64,000 nucleotides of DNA from Viridilinea sp964592425 (GCA_964592425.1 CAZQCG010000005.1:112713-176712), one strand, 5' to 3'; counted from the stretch's first letter, positions 33,147 through 41,925 are shown. Notes: generated by a model not told the origin, from the letters alone. Program-made: numbers and translations.

Positions 33147-33943
33147 AGATCAGCCTTCGCCCACTCACTATGCTGCGCGAGTTCAGTGCCTGTGCCAGGA
33201 TCCAGCGTGAAGTCTGGGGCGAACTCGAGGCGGTGCCCGACCATATGTTGCTCACTGTGCAGAAGAATGGCGGCATCATTGTGGGGGCCTTCGACGAGGA
33301 TCTGCCCGAGCAGCCGCTGGTCGGCTTTGTTTTCGGCTTCCTGGCCCGCAGCGAAGACGGGCGGCTCAAGCATGCCTCGCATATGGCCGCTGTGCTGCCC
33401 ACCTACCGCGACAGCGGCCTGGGTGAGCAATTGAAGTGGGCCCAGCGTGAGCAAGCCCTGGCCCAGGGGCTTGATCTTATGACCTGGACCTTCGACCCGC
33501 TGATCAGCCGCAACGCCTACCTGAACATCGCCAAACTCGGGGCCGTCTGCCGCACTTACGTCCGTAATATCTACGGCCCCGAGCCGGAAGATCCCCATGG
33601 TGAGCTGCCCAGCGACCGTTTTCGGGTTGACTGGTGGCTCAAGGCCCCGACGGTGGTTGCCCGACGTGCAGGGCAGGCCCAGCTACCAACCGCTAGTGCC
33701 TTGCTCGCCACAGCACCGCTGGTCAATCCTGATCCACTCGATCCAGTGATCGAGCCGATTGGCGAGCGCTTCCTGCTGCGCATACCGCTCGATAGCGTGG
33801 CTCTCTCTGCCAGCGATATAGTGCGGGCGCGCGCCTGGCGCTACCAACTCCGCGCCCTCGCCGAAGCAGCCTTCGCTGCTGGCTACCAGGTGTGCGCCTA
33901 CGCACGCCATGAAGAGGCCGGCTTCTACCTGCTCGAACGCTGA
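33143..33943 (+). CDS. GNAT-like acetyltransferase (COG3375 type)
   Basis: 266 residues. The central part (VGFVFGFLAR, HMAAVLPTYRDSGLGEQLKWAQREQAL) has the GNAT acetyl-CoA site, with the loop sequence R-D-S-G-L-G standing for the usual Q/RxxGxG/A. The TWTFDPLISRNAYLNIAKLGA segment is typical of the large COG3375 predicted acetyltransferases. Substrate unknown. ATGA overlap with proB means coupled translation, though no role in proline synthesis is known. Confidence 0.8.
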   Translation: MKISLRPLTMLREFSACARIQREVWGELEAVPDHMLLTVQKNGGIIVGAFDEDLPEQPLVGFVFGFLARSEDGRLKHASHMAAVLPTYRDSGLGEQLKWAQREQALAQGLDLMTWTFDPLISRNAYLNIAKLGAVCRTYVRNIYGPEPEDPHGELPSDRFRVDWWLKAPTVVARRAGQAQLPTASALLATAPLVNPDPLDPVIEPIGERFLLRIPLDSVALSASDIVRARAWRYQLRALAEAAFAAGYQVCAYARHEEAGFYLLER

Positions 33944-34281
33944 TTTCAGGCTGCCTGAAGCGAGCGGAGACCATGTGCCGCGCCAAAAGGCGTGAGGGCA
34001 GATGGCTCGCTATGCAACGCGTCAGGCAAGCGTCAGCGTCAGGTAAATTGAACGGATGTCTTTCATTGGTAAGGCGGAGATAGATCGACATGTCGGGCAT
34101 GCTACTTCATGTAGGGCTTTCTAGTGCCGTAGACAAATTATGTGTAATAAATCACAAGTTGTTACTTTACCACTTTCAGTTGTGCTGTCGCTCCGTCACA
34201 TAGGTAGCCCTGACTGCTACGATAGCTTCAGCTATAGACGACCCCTACTCCGGCCTCTAACGGCTGGGGGAGTGCATCTCG
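33944..34281. other. AT-richer intergenic region upstream of the response regulator
   Basis: About 340 bases, clearly richer in A and T than its surroundings between 34070 and 34200. It has a small palindrome ATAGCT-TC-AGCTAT (34222-34235). Next to the response-regulator start, an ACTCCGGCC/GGCT...GGAGT stem (about 34245-34273) would cover the ribosome site GGGGGAG. No gene is supported; no confident promoter. Confidence 0.4.
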
Positions 34282-34725
34282 ATGCCTCTCCGGCAGATCT
34301 ACATTGTTGATGACGATCCAACCGCAGCCTTGATTACTCAGCGCGGCCTACAAACGATGCTGGGTGATCGTTTTGGGGCTGTGGTGATCGCCGCGCCAAA
34401 TGCTGCCTGGCTGGCCTGTGCGACTGGCAATGTTGATCTCTTGATTGTCGATCCAAGCCCCCACAGCAACGTTGTGATCTCACTGGTGCGGGCCGTGCGG
34501 GCCTTCCGGCCCTACATTCCTGTGCTGGTACTCACTGCCTACGATACGCCCGGCCTGCGGGTCAAGATGCGCGAGCTGGGAGCCGAGCGTTATGTGGCCA
34601 AGCCAATCGATCTGCGTGACCTGCTGCCGATCGTGATCGATGTGCTTACCATTGGCCACGCGCACCCGCTCACCGGCGAAACCTCCCTGGCGGCCCTTAG
34701 CCTCAGTGGGCCACCGGCGAAGTGA
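34282..34725 (+). CDS. Single-domain response regulator receiver protein
   Basis: 147 residues, CheY-like fold only. The acidic pocket is DDDP near residue 10; the phospho-acceptor Asp is in LLIVDPSPHS (residue 57); the Thr is in LVLTAYD and the Lys in YVAKPID. No output domain, so it signals through a partner. No kinase gene is adjacent; the DICT histidine kinase at 45246 is one possible partner. The translation start may be controlled by an mRNA hairpin. Confidence 0.88.
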   Translation: MPLRQIYIVDDDPTAALITQRGLQTMLGDRFGAVVIAAPNAAWLACATGNVDLLIVDPSPHSNVVISLVRAVRAFRPYIPVLVLTAYDTPGLRVKMRELGAERYVAKPIDLRDLLPIVIDVLTIGHAHPLTGETSLAALSLSGPPAK

Positions 34726-34747
34726 GTTTCAGCCTGCAACGAGGTGG

Positions 34748-35095
34748 ATGATGGGGCGGGTTCGTTTCGACTGGCGCTGGATTGCCCTGCCCGTGCTGCT
34801 GCTCGTGCTGGCCAATGCCGGGCGTCTGCCGTGGCCGCTCACGGCCCTGGCGCTGGCTCTGCCGGGCGGCTACACGCTCTGGCTGGCCTGGTGTGCTCTT
34901 GGCCTCAATCTCGGCACCGGTTCGACGCGCCGGGTGACCTACTGGCGCGGCCAGCGCATCGAGACTGATGGCCCACCCCGGCGCTACCGCCCCCGCAGCT
35001 TCGCCGAGTTTGTCCCCGCCCTGGCCTATCTGGTGCTTGGGGTGGCCCTTTTGGGCGCGGCCCTGGCTTTTGTGCTGCAAATATTTGGGAGGTAA
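34748..35095 (+). CDS. Small membrane protein, function unknown
   Basis: 115 residues with three hydrophobic segments (about 10-28, 30-52 and 88-112) and a basic loop (RRVTYWRGQRIE). No recognised family. The frame begins with two ATG codons (34748 and 34751) after CGAGGTGG. It follows the response regulator by 22 bases and may be co-transcribed. Confidence 0.65.
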   Translation: MMGRVRFDWRWIALPVLLLVLANAGRLPWPLTALALALPGGYTLWLAWCALGLNLGTGSTRRVTYWRGQRIETDGPPRRYRPRSFAEFVPALAYLVLGVALLGAALAFVLQIFGR

Positions 35096-35156
35096 AACCT
35101 CCTTATGCATACGCAGCCGCAAGGGTGCAGCGCTGCTGAAACCAGCTTTGCGCCCC

Positions 35157-35531
35157 CTAGCTGGCTGTCTGATAGGCCCGGATTACCACCCCGAGCAGTA
35201 AGAAACAGATGCCGGCGAAGATCAGGGCCTGCCGGCGGGCGGTGCGACCTCTGTTGTAGTACAGGGTAAGTGGTAGGCCGGTCAGGGCAAGCCCAGCGTA
35301 GACCATGTGCATCACCATGCGCCCAAAGCCGAAGCCGCTGAACTGCACAAGGATCGGCAGGCCAAGCAGGGCCTCGGCGATGATCAGCAGTTGGGTCACC
35401 CAGAGCATCCCACGGTAGCCGGGGCCTATCTCTCGGCGTAAAGCACCGATCAGGCCCCAGACGATCATGACGACCAGAGTGGCCGCAATGGTGAGTTGGA
35501 GCCTGCTGTGAAGCAGTATAATGCGTTCCAT
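35157..35531 (-). CDS. Small four-helix membrane protein, function unknown
   Basis: 124 residues, about four membrane helices, with conserved-looking GFGFGRMVMHMVYAGLALTG. The His in the third helix could bind a haem or metal, but nothing proves it. The start codon lies inside a perfect inverted repeat that also contains its probable -10 element, so the mRNA would be leaderless or nearly so. Confidence 0.65.
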   Translation of the reverse strand: MERIILLHSRLQLTIAATLVVMIVWGLIGALRREIGPGYRGMLWVTQLLIIAEALLGLPILVQFSGFGFGRMVMHMVYAGLALTGLPLTLYYNRGRTARRQALIFAGICFLLLGVVIRAYQTAS

Positions 35532-35548
35532 ATGTGCGCATTATACTG
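35514..35548. promoter_or_regulatory. Symmetric promoter/operator palindrome
   Basis: Perfect 12-base arms CAGTATAATGCG (35514-35525) and CGCATTATACTG (35537-35548) with an 11-base centre containing the ATG of the leftward gene. Each arm carries a consensus -10 TATAAT, one for each direction: rightward toward the DMT transporter gene, leftward toward the small membrane protein. Confidence 0.65.
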
Positions 35549-35573
35549 GCTGCCGGTTGATCCGGCAGCCAGT
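35545..35573. repeat. Perfect 12-bp hairpin next to the symmetric promoter
   Basis: ACTGGCTGCCGG-TTGAT-CCGGCAGCCAGT. It shares four bases with the right arm of the preceding palindrome, so the two structures exclude one another in one transcript. It lies in the leader of a rightward transcript. Confidence 0.7.
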
Positions 35574-35690
35574 GTGCCGTCCGGCCAACTCTGATGGGTT
35601 GGAGAAGCGATTGTGGAGAGGGCTTCGCGCTCTTTGCACCTCTCTTGAACGCGCAAGCAAGCGTGGACGGTGTACCGGGACGAGGTTTTA

Positions 35691-36536
35691 ATGGGTGTGA
35701 TCTTCGGTTTGCTGGCCGCCCTCGGTTGGGGGACGGGCGATTTTATGTTAAGCCGGGTCAATCGAGCGATTGGTATGCGCCAGGGTTTGCTGGTGGTGCA
35801 GTTTGTCGGCCTCCTGGCGATCAGCCTGGTATTGCTGGTCTGGCGCGATTATCCGCCGTTTGATCTGCGCCTCTGGCTGCTCGCCGTGGGGGTCAACCTC
35901 TTTAATGTGCTGGGGACAGTGCTGCTCTACCGTGCCTTTGCGATTGGCACTCTGGCGATCGTCTCGCCGGTCGCAGCCAGCTTTGCAGTCGTGACAGCGC
36001 TGCTGGCCCTGCTCGGCGGCGAGCGTCCAACGCCTCCGGCGCTATTCGGGGTTGCCCTGGTACTGGCCGGTGTGATCGTGGTCTCGCGCTCACCCGCAGC
36101 GGATAACGCCTCGCCCTATGCCTCCACCAGCGGCATCGGGTCGGCCGTGGGGGCTGCCCTTGCCTATGGGGTCTTTTTCTGGCTGCTCGGCCCGGTCACT
36201 GCGGGGCTGGGCATAGCCTGGCCGATTCTGGTGGGTCGCGTGCTGGCCATCCTGGTCGCCCTGGTATTGCTGGCCCTGGCCCGCGAGCGTCCACGTTTGC
36301 CAGCACGCCGCTACTGGGGCATGATCGCCCTGACCAGTACCCTTGATACGGGGGCCTTCCTCTGTTACAACGCCGGCATTGCTACGGCTTACGTCAGTGT
36401 GGTTACAGCCCTGGCTTCGGTCTTTAGCGCCGTAACGGTGCTGCTGGCCTGGCTGCTGCTACGTGAGCGTATGGCAGCCAGCCAGTGGGCCGGGATTGCC
36501 GCTGTGCTGGCAGGGGTGTTGCTGGTAAGCGCGTGA
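35691..36536 (+). CDS. EamA/DMT-superfamily transporter
   Basis: 281 residues, ten predicted membrane helices in two EamA repeats (residues 1-135 and 145-281). Starts MGVIFGLLAALGWGTGDFML, characteristic of the family; the second repeat ends with ERMAASQWAGIAAVLAGVLLV. These export metabolites or amino acids; the substrate cannot be told. ATG 35691 is preferred to an upstream start at 35670 because it begins at the first helix. Confidence 0.9.
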   Translation: MGVIFGLLAALGWGTGDFMLSRVNRAIGMRQGLLVVQFVGLLAISLVLLVWRDYPPFDLRLWLLAVGVNLFNVLGTVLLYRAFAIGTLAIVSPVAASFAVVTALLALLGGERPTPPALFGVALVLAGVIVVSRSPAADNASPYASTSGIGSAVGAALAYGVFFWLLGPVTAGLGIAWPILVGRVLAILVALVLLALARERPRLPARRYWGMIALTSTLDTGAFLCYNAGIATAYVSVVTALASVFSAVTVLLAWLLLRERMAASQWAGIAAVLAGVLLVSA

Positions 36537-36608
36537 GATTGAGCTTTTGATCCGGCGATGGTTCGAATCCTGCTCCCTGGCTTTCTGTGCAAGCAGATTT
36601 TTGAGGGC

Positions 36609-37355
36609 CTACGCCCCGCCAAACCCTCCCCCTGTGGTGGGCATGCTGCCACGGGCAACAATCAATACTGGGCGTGGCTCAGCTTCGGGCGGGCTGACGG
36701 CGGCGCAGGTCACCAGGTCGGCAGGGCTCAGTTTGGGGCCAACCAGGGGGGCCAGTTGCGGCCAGTCATTTAGCGCCAGGGCTGCCTCGGTTGGCGCGAG
36801 CCCTGGTGGGTCGAGCAGGTACGCTGCCAGGTGTACGGATTGCAGCCCGGCAGCGGCCAGGGCTATGGCCAGGTCGCTGCCAAGATCGTCGGCGGGTGGT
36901 GCTGGCGGCATGTTGCCGAAGACTGCAGCAAGTGCCGTCGGCCAGGCGCGTGGGCGCACCCAGCGCTCCCCGGCGCTGGCCACAACCAGCACACCCTGGG
37001 GGCGCAAAATCCGCACCACCTCGGCGAGGGCCTGGGCAGGATGGCCAAAGAGTGCCAGGGCTGCAACACACCAGACGAGATCGCAGCTGCCCGCAGGTAG
37101 GGGCAATTGCTCGGCCCTCCCGACCAGCCAGTTAGCGTCAGACAGCTGCCTGCGGGCGTCCTGGAGCTGCGCCTGTTGTTGATCCAGCCCAAGCACCAGT
37201 GCCCCCGGCCTACAACAAGCGCGTAGCCATGCGGTTTTGTGGCCCTGCCCACAGGCCAGATCCAGCCCTGTTGCCGCACCGGGCGGGCTGGCTACTTGCA
37301 ACGCAGCCCGGATCAGCGCTGTATGGGGCTCTTGCAGGGCTATGTCATTGGGCAT
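36609..37355 (-). CDS. SAM-dependent methyltransferase (UbiE/Methyltransf_11 type)
   Basis: 248 residues. Motif I LDLACGQGHKTAWL, acidic loop GLDQQQAQL, motif for the Methyltransf_11 fold LPAGSCDLVWCVAAL, and the VVRILRPQGVLVV strand. Substrate unknown. No ribosome site is evident before the ATG; a perfect 10-bp inverted repeat (37371-37404) lies 15 bases upstream and could matter for expression. Confidence 0.85.
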   Translation of the reverse strand: MPNDIALQEPHTALIRAALQVASPPGAATGLDLACGQGHKTAWLRACCRPGALVLGLDQQQAQLQDARRQLSDANWLVGRAEQLPLPAGSCDLVWCVAALALFGHPAQALAEVVRILRPQGVLVVASAGERWVRPRAWPTALAAVFGNMPPAPPADDLGSDLAIALAAAGLQSVHLAAYLLDPPGLAPTEAALALNDWPQLAPLVGPKLSPADLVTCAAVSPPEAEPRPVLIVARGSMPTTGGGFGGA

Positions 37356-37370
37356 ACGCGTAGAAACTCG

Positions 37371-37404
37371 GCAAACTCAGCCTGCAAGTGCGTACTGAGT
37401 TTGC
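37371..37404. repeat. Inverted repeat upstream of the methyltransferase gene
   Basis: GCAAACTCAG (37371-37380) and CTGAGTTTGC (37395-37404), perfect arms with a 14-base spacer. It could be a regulator site for the methyltransferase gene or an mRNA hairpin. Confidence 0.5.
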
Positions 37405-37452
37405 GGTACGCTTTGGCCGAGCGTAGCGAAGCCAGCAAGAAGAGTGGGAAAC

Positions 37453-39585
37453 TTAATCTCCAGACTGATCGGTGTGATGGAGCTGTCTAGGGGCCGGGGT
37501 GTGCAAGAGGCGTGCCGAGTTGCCAAGGATACCCAGGTCGGGCAAGGATTGGAGGGCGGCAGCCAGCACCGGCGGCAGGAAGCCCAGTGCAGCCAGGCTG
37601 AGGCCGATCAGATTGTAGACGATGGTGAAGCCGAGGTTGAGGCGTATGACGCGCATTGTGCGTTGGGCCAATTGCAATAATGCGGGCAGCAGTGTCCAAT
37701 CGTCGCGCATCAGGGCGACATGGGCGGCTTCGAGGGCTACGGCGCTACCGGCAAGACCCATTGCGATACCCACATCAGCCTGGGCGAGGGCTGGCGCATC
37801 GTTCACGCCGTCGCCGACCATAATCACGGTATGGCCACGGGCCTGGTAGTCGCGTACAAGCGCGATCTTGTCTGCGGGCAGTAGCCCGGCGCGGTAACTT
37901 ACCCCGAGTTGGGTGGCCAGTGGGGCCGCCGCACCAGCGTGGTCGCCAGTCAGCATAACAATCTCGCTGATTCCGGCGCGGCGCACTTCGGCCAGGGCCA
38001 GGGCAACCTCAGGGCGCTCACTGTCGGTGGCCCCTAACAGGCCAACAAGCTGGTCGTCAACACAAACATAGAGCAAGGCCCGCCCACGGCCTTCCAACTC
38101 GGCGGCGGCGGACGGCGGTGTCATGCCGGGTGGGAGGATGCGGGCACTGCCTACACTCACCTTGCGCCCGTCGATCAAGGCGTGGACACCCGCACCCGGC
38201 AGAGCCGTGAAATGAGTTGGGGCCAACAAATGCAGGTGCCGCTCGCGGGCGGCATGGCGCACTGCTTCGGCCAGGGGGTGCTCCGAGTAACGCTCAGCGC
38301 CAGCAGCCAGAGTCAGGAGCTCCTGCTCATTGAGGGAAGCGAGGGTCACAACCTCGCTGATGCGTGGACGGCCAAGGGTGAGGGTGCCGGTCTTATCGAC
38401 GAGCAGCACATCGGCCCGTGCCAATAATTCGAGGTAACGACCGCCCTTGACGAGCAGGCCCCGGCGGGCGGCACTGCCGACGGCAGCCAGTACGGCTACG
38501 GGGGTGGCCAGGGCAAAGGAGCAGGAGCATGCCACCACCAGTACAGCGGCGGTTGCCAGCGGATCGCGGCGGATCAGGAAGGTCAGGAGCGCCAGGGTGA
38601 CAACCACCGGCAGAAACCAGGTCGCAAACCGGTCGGCGAGGCGCTGTACCTCAGCCCGATTACCCTCGGCCTCTTCGACCAGGCGCACGACCTTGCCGAA
38701 GGTACTGGCAGCACCGACTCCGGTGGCTCGTACACGCAGGCTACCGAGCTGGGCAATGGTCGCTGCGTAGACCATCGATCCCGGGCCAACTTCGACTGGC
38801 AAGGGCTCGCCGGTAATGGTGGCCTGACTGATAGTAGCCTCACCACTTAGTACCTCGCCGTCCACGGGGATCTGCGCACCGGGGCGCACCACCACTACCA
38901 TATCTGGTTCAACGGCACTGATCGGCACCACCACCTCGCCGCTTTCACGCTCAACCACGGCGGTCTGCGGGGCGAGCTCGGCCAGGTGACGCACGGCACC
39001 ACGAGCCTGGTCAGCGGTGAAGTGCTCAATATAATCGCCAATACGCATCAGGAAGACCACCACAGCTGCGGTGGGCCATTCACCGACGGCGAGGGCCGCC
39101 AGGACGCCCAGGCTCATGAGAGTATGAGCGATGACCTGGCGGCGGCGGGTGGCGCGGAGCACATTGACAAAGACGGGCCAGCCAGCCAGCAACACCAGCC
39201 CTGCGCCGAGCCAGAAGGGCACACCCGCTGTCACCGCTTCGAGCAGGCCAAACCACTCGCCAGCAACGACCAGGAGGAGCACCAGGCCGCAGATCAGCCC
39301 GAAGAGGCTCAGAATGCGGTCGGCAAGGGCGGCACCGGGAGCAGTGGGCGATGCTTCAGACGAGGGAACCTGGTAGCCAGCTCCTTCGATGGCCGCCCGC
39401 AGAGCGGTTGGTGTTACCAGGCGCGGATCACCGCGCACGACTGCCCGCTCGGCGCCTAGCAAGACTTGTACCTGTTCGACGCCAGGTAGAGCCGCAATGG
39501 CATGCTGGACATGGGCCGCGCAGTCGGCGCAGTCCATGCCACAGACGGTCACTTCAATCGTTTCCGTGACGTTGGTAGCGATCAT
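37453..39585 (-). CDS. Heavy-metal-transporting P1B-type ATPase
   Basis: 710 residues, integral membrane pump. An N-terminal HMA domain with GMDCADC (Cys19, Cys22) is followed by membrane helices and the actuator TGE (258-260). The phosphorylated Asp is Asp397 in DKTGTLT, the P1B His-Pro motif is in SEHPLAEAV, and GDGVND is near the C-terminus. The metal site in the sixth helix reads C353-S-C355-S instead of the usual CPC or SPC, confirmed in the DNA. HMA and overall layout suggest Cu, Zn or Cd, but the variant site makes the metal uncertain. Confidence 0.92.
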   Translation of the reverse strand: MIATNVTETIEVTVCGMDCADCAAHVQHAIAALPGVEQVQVLLGAERAVVRGDPRLVTPTALRAAIEGAGYQVPSSEASPTAPGAALADRILSLFGLICGLVLLLVVAGEWFGLLEAVTAGVPFWLGAGLVLLAGWPVFVNVLRATRRRQVIAHTLMSLGVLAALAVGEWPTAAVVVFLMRIGDYIEHFTADQARGAVRHLAELAPQTAVVERESGEVVVPISAVEPDMVVVVRPGAQIPVDGEVLSGEATISQATITGEPLPVEVGPGSMVYAATIAQLGSLRVRATGVGAASTFGKVVRLVEEAEGNRAEVQRLADRFATWFLPVVVTLALLTFLIRRDPLATAAVLVVACSCSFALATPVAVLAAVGSAARRGLLVKGGRYLELLARADVLLVDKTGTLTLGRPRISEVVTLASLNEQELLTLAAGAERYSEHPLAEAVRHAARERHLHLLAPTHFTALPGAGVHALIDGRKVSVGSARILPPGMTPPSAAAELEGRGRALLYVCVDDQLVGLLGATDSERPEVALALAEVRRAGISEIVMLTGDHAGAAAPLATQLGVSYRAGLLPADKIALVRDYQARGHTVIMVGDGVNDAPALAQADVGIAMGLAGSAVALEAAHVALMRDDWTLLPALLQLAQRTMRVIRLNLGFTIVYNLIGLSLAALGFLPPVLAAALQSLPDLGILGNSARLLHTPAPRQLHHTDQSGD

Positions 39586-39615
39586 TGTGCGGCAGGCGCA
39601 AAAGTAATCAGGACA

Positions 39616-40272
39616 TCACCAGGACGCATTGAGCGCGTCAAAGTCGAGCGGGTTGCGGTTGTGCCACTGCCCAGCCTGCTGTTCCCAGATCTGGTAGTCA
39701 AGGTGCGGGCCGGAGGACATGCCGCTTGATCCAATGTAACCGATCAGATCACCCCGCACAACTTGCTGCCCGTCACTCACGGCAAAGCGGGCGAGGTGGG
39801 CATAGCCGGTGCGGTACTGGTCGTTCGTGATCCAGATATGGTTGCCGGCGGGGTAACTCTCGGCTGTCAGTTTGGTCACGCCGCTGTTGGTTGCGTAGAT
39901 CGGGTGTTCCCAGGTACCGTCAGGATCGGCGGCACCGTCGCCATTGCCATCAAGGGCCAGGTCGATCGCGCCCCAGACCTCGGCGGGGGCGTGGGAGCCA
40001 ACAGCGTAACCCTGGGTAAGCACACTGTTCGCGGCCCGCAGGGGGTTGCCCATAGGGCGCAGTTCACCAGGAAGCCCCTGTCCGAGTTGGCGAGCCTCGG
40101 TATTGCCGATCAGGCCGACCTCTGCCGCAACATGTACGCGCAGCCCGGCGACAGAATCGGTGGAGTTACCGCGCCATGTGCTGACGCGCACCTCGTTTGA
40201 GCTCCAACTGTACCAGAGAACGAGCATAGCACCCAGGGCCAAGCCGGCCATGATCAAGGTTCTGCTGCTCAT
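39616..40272 (-). CDS. M23-like (LytM) domain protein, probably inactive
   Basis: 218 residues. One N-terminal membrane helix (about 4-22), then an extracytoplasmic LytM fold (about 75-210): WGAIDLAL, GYAHLARFAVSDGQQVVRGDLIGYIGSSGMSSGPHLDYQIW. The first zinc-binding His (normally HxGxD) is replaced by Trp and the second His of HxH is replaced by Asp. It therefore probably acts as a non-catalytic activator or binding protein like EnvC/NlpD. TGAGATG joins it to the glucosaminidase-like gene upstream. Confidence 0.82.
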   Translation of the reverse strand: MSSRTLIMAGLALGAMLVLWYSWSSNEVRVSTWRGNSTDSVAGLRVHVAAEVGLIGNTEARQLGQGLPGELRPMGNPLRAANSVLTQGYAVGSHAPAEVWGAIDLALDGNGDGAADPDGTWEHPIYATNSGVTKLTAESYPAGNHIWITNDQYRTGYAHLARFAVSDGQQVVRGDLIGYIGSSGMSSGPHLDYQIWEQQAGQWHNRNPLDFDALNASW

Positions 40273-40273
40273 C

Positions 40274-41410
40274 TCAGGGTACACCCTGGCCCCGCCAGCC
40301 GTCGATCAGGCTTTGAATGACATTGATGTAGTTATTGACGTCGTTTTCGAAGGAGGGAGCATAGACGGGAATGATGTCGGCGACGGTGCGATGGCCACGA
40401 CCCTGCAGGTATTCCACATCGATCAAGCGGTACCAATCGTCGATGCCCGCCTCCCAGGAGGGATAATCACGGAAGCGCCCGTAACAGTTGGGGTAGCCGG
40501 CACAGATGATATTGCCGACATTATGGGTGGTGTTCCCATCGGGTTTGAGGCCAGCCCATGCCGATGCAGTGCCAGCGGAGCTTTCGTGAATAAAGAAGGC
40601 AAGCGCAAAGGCCGGGTCGATCCCATACTGGAGCCCAAGGTTGTACCAGATTGTGCCGGTGCCGGTGGCCGGTGAGCCGTAGCTACTCAGGATGCGGTCA
40701 ATCTCTTCGGGGCTAAGGCTCGGCGCAGCACGTAGGTTGTAGTCTCCTGCTGAAGGTCTGGTATTGGCGAAGAGAGGCTGGCGCACATTCTCTGTACTAC
40801 TGCCCAGGATGCTCGGCATCCAGCGGCTGGTCTCAATTGGCCCACCACCGAGCATACTGATAATGAGCAGGCTGACCAGGGCCAGCAAGCCTATACCGAT
40901 GGTCCGTCCAAAAGAGAGGCCCGAAGAGGCGCGTGGGAGGCGTTCGAGTGGTGGCCAGAGGCCGCTCAATTGATCGGCACGCAAGAGATGTCCAGCTGAC
41001 TGCTCGAAGCGTTCCATCGCTTCACGCAAGGCACCTGGCCCAACCGCGAACGGTGTCGGCGAAGAGGGTGGGCCTGCCTGGGAGGTGGGCGGACGCGAGC
41101 CTGAGGTCGTCGTCGGGCGTGCGCCAGCGGGCGGAGGCGAGTTGGCCTGCTTTGGGGACGCAGGCGCGGGACTGGTGGGGTGCGGAGTTGACTGCGTGGA
41201 CAGGGGATCGTCCGCTGTTGGCAGCATCGAGTCGATGTCGCCCAACAGGTCAGCCAGGGGGGCCGGGGGGCGTCGACGGGCGCGTGGGTCGAAGTCCTCA
41301 GGCTCAATCGTCAGCGGGAAGAGTTCACGCCGACGTGCGGGTGCTGAGGGCTCATTTCGGCCGGTCTCTGACCGCTGTGCCGGTGCGCGACGACGATCCG
41401 ATTCGCTCAC
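40274..41410 (-). CDS. Membrane-anchored glucosaminidase-like protein
   Basis: 378 residues. The cytoplasmic N-terminal 165 residues are Pro/Ser/Thr-rich and probably disordered. One membrane helix follows (about 183-203), then an outside domain (about 245-375) with the GIDPAFALAFFIHESSAGT motif whose Glu fits the catalytic residue of the bacterial glucosaminidase/lysozyme-like fold, plus HNVGNI and GRFRDYPSWEAGIDDWYRLI. It likely binds or cuts peptidoglycan. Middle gene of a three-gene envelope operon. Confidence 0.82.
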   Translation of the reverse strand: MSESDRRRAPAQRSETGRNEPSAPARRRELFPLTIEPEDFDPRARRRPPAPLADLLGDIDSMLPTADDPLSTQSTPHPTSPAPASPKQANSPPPAGARPTTTSGSRPPTSQAGPPSSPTPFAVGPGALREAMERFEQSAGHLLRADQLSGLWPPLERLPRASSGLSFGRTIGIGLLALVSLLIISMLGGGPIETSRWMPSILGSSTENVRQPLFANTRPSAGDYNLRAAPSLSPEEIDRILSSYGSPATGTGTIWYNLGLQYGIDPAFALAFFIHESSAGTASAWAGLKPDGNTTHNVGNIICAGYPNCYGRFRDYPSWEAGIDDWYRLIDVEYLQGRGHRTVADIIPVYAPSFENDVNNYINVIQSLIDGWRGQGVP

Positions 41411-41925
41411 AACCCACGCTCCTCGATCATGCCCTGCTGCTCCTCCGGTGTCGGTAGACGAAACGTTCCCTCACGGTTAAGATAGATGATCTGCTCATTC
41501 CGCACGTTCATCAGCAGGTCGGGCCGGGTATCCCCGTCGATATCCTGAAGAGATAATACCACAGGCACCAGATCCTCAGTGGCACCAAAGAGGTATGGGC
41601 CTGGCAGGCTGTAGATCTGGGCCGGATCACCGCCTGGCAGCACCAGCACAACGACCTGGCGATCAAGGTTAAGGCCAATCACCCGCGTGGACTGTCCAGT
41701 TGCTTCGGCACGATGCCCGAGCATGACTTCGAGGTGGGTGGTGCGTGGTCGCCCGTAGCGCAGGTCGTCTAGGCGTACCTGCCCCCAGCTGACCAGAGCC
41801 CCTACCAGGACATAGATCGCAACAGCGACCAGCCCGAAGGTCACACTGTAGGCAAGCATAGTAGCGCTACGCGGCAGATGTAGGCTGCGGGCACTGCCGC
41901 CGATCTCCTCGCTCGTCAGGGCCAT
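41407..41925 (-). CDS. Membrane protein with FG-GAP/VCBS-like segment
   Basis: 172 residues. A single membrane helix (about residues 22-45) and an outside domain with strands ending in LQDIDGDTRPDLLMN, a calcium-loop motif of the FG-GAP/VCBS propeller type, here as one copy. Function unknown. AGAGGTGG precedes ATG 41925. Four-base overlap with the glucosaminidase-like gene; all three proteins have the same anchor-plus-outside-domain design, so a cell-envelope complex is likely (inference). Confidence 0.72.
   Translation of the reverse strand: MALTSEEIGGSARSLHLPRSATMLAYSVTFGLVAVAIYVLVGALVSWGQVRLDDLRYGRPRTTHLEVMLGHRAEATGQSTRVIGLNLDRQVVVLVLPGGDPAQIYSLPGPYLFGATEDLVPVVLSLQDIDGDTRPDLLMNVRNEQIIYLNREGTFRLPTPEEQQGMIEERGL

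Noticed and set aside
36553..36585. tRNA 3'-end-like sequence (GATGGTTCGAATCCTGC) after the DMT transporter gene
   Set aside because: The T-loop is convincing but the T-stem has two mismatches and no D-arm or anticodon arm is upstream; at best a very small tRNA scar.
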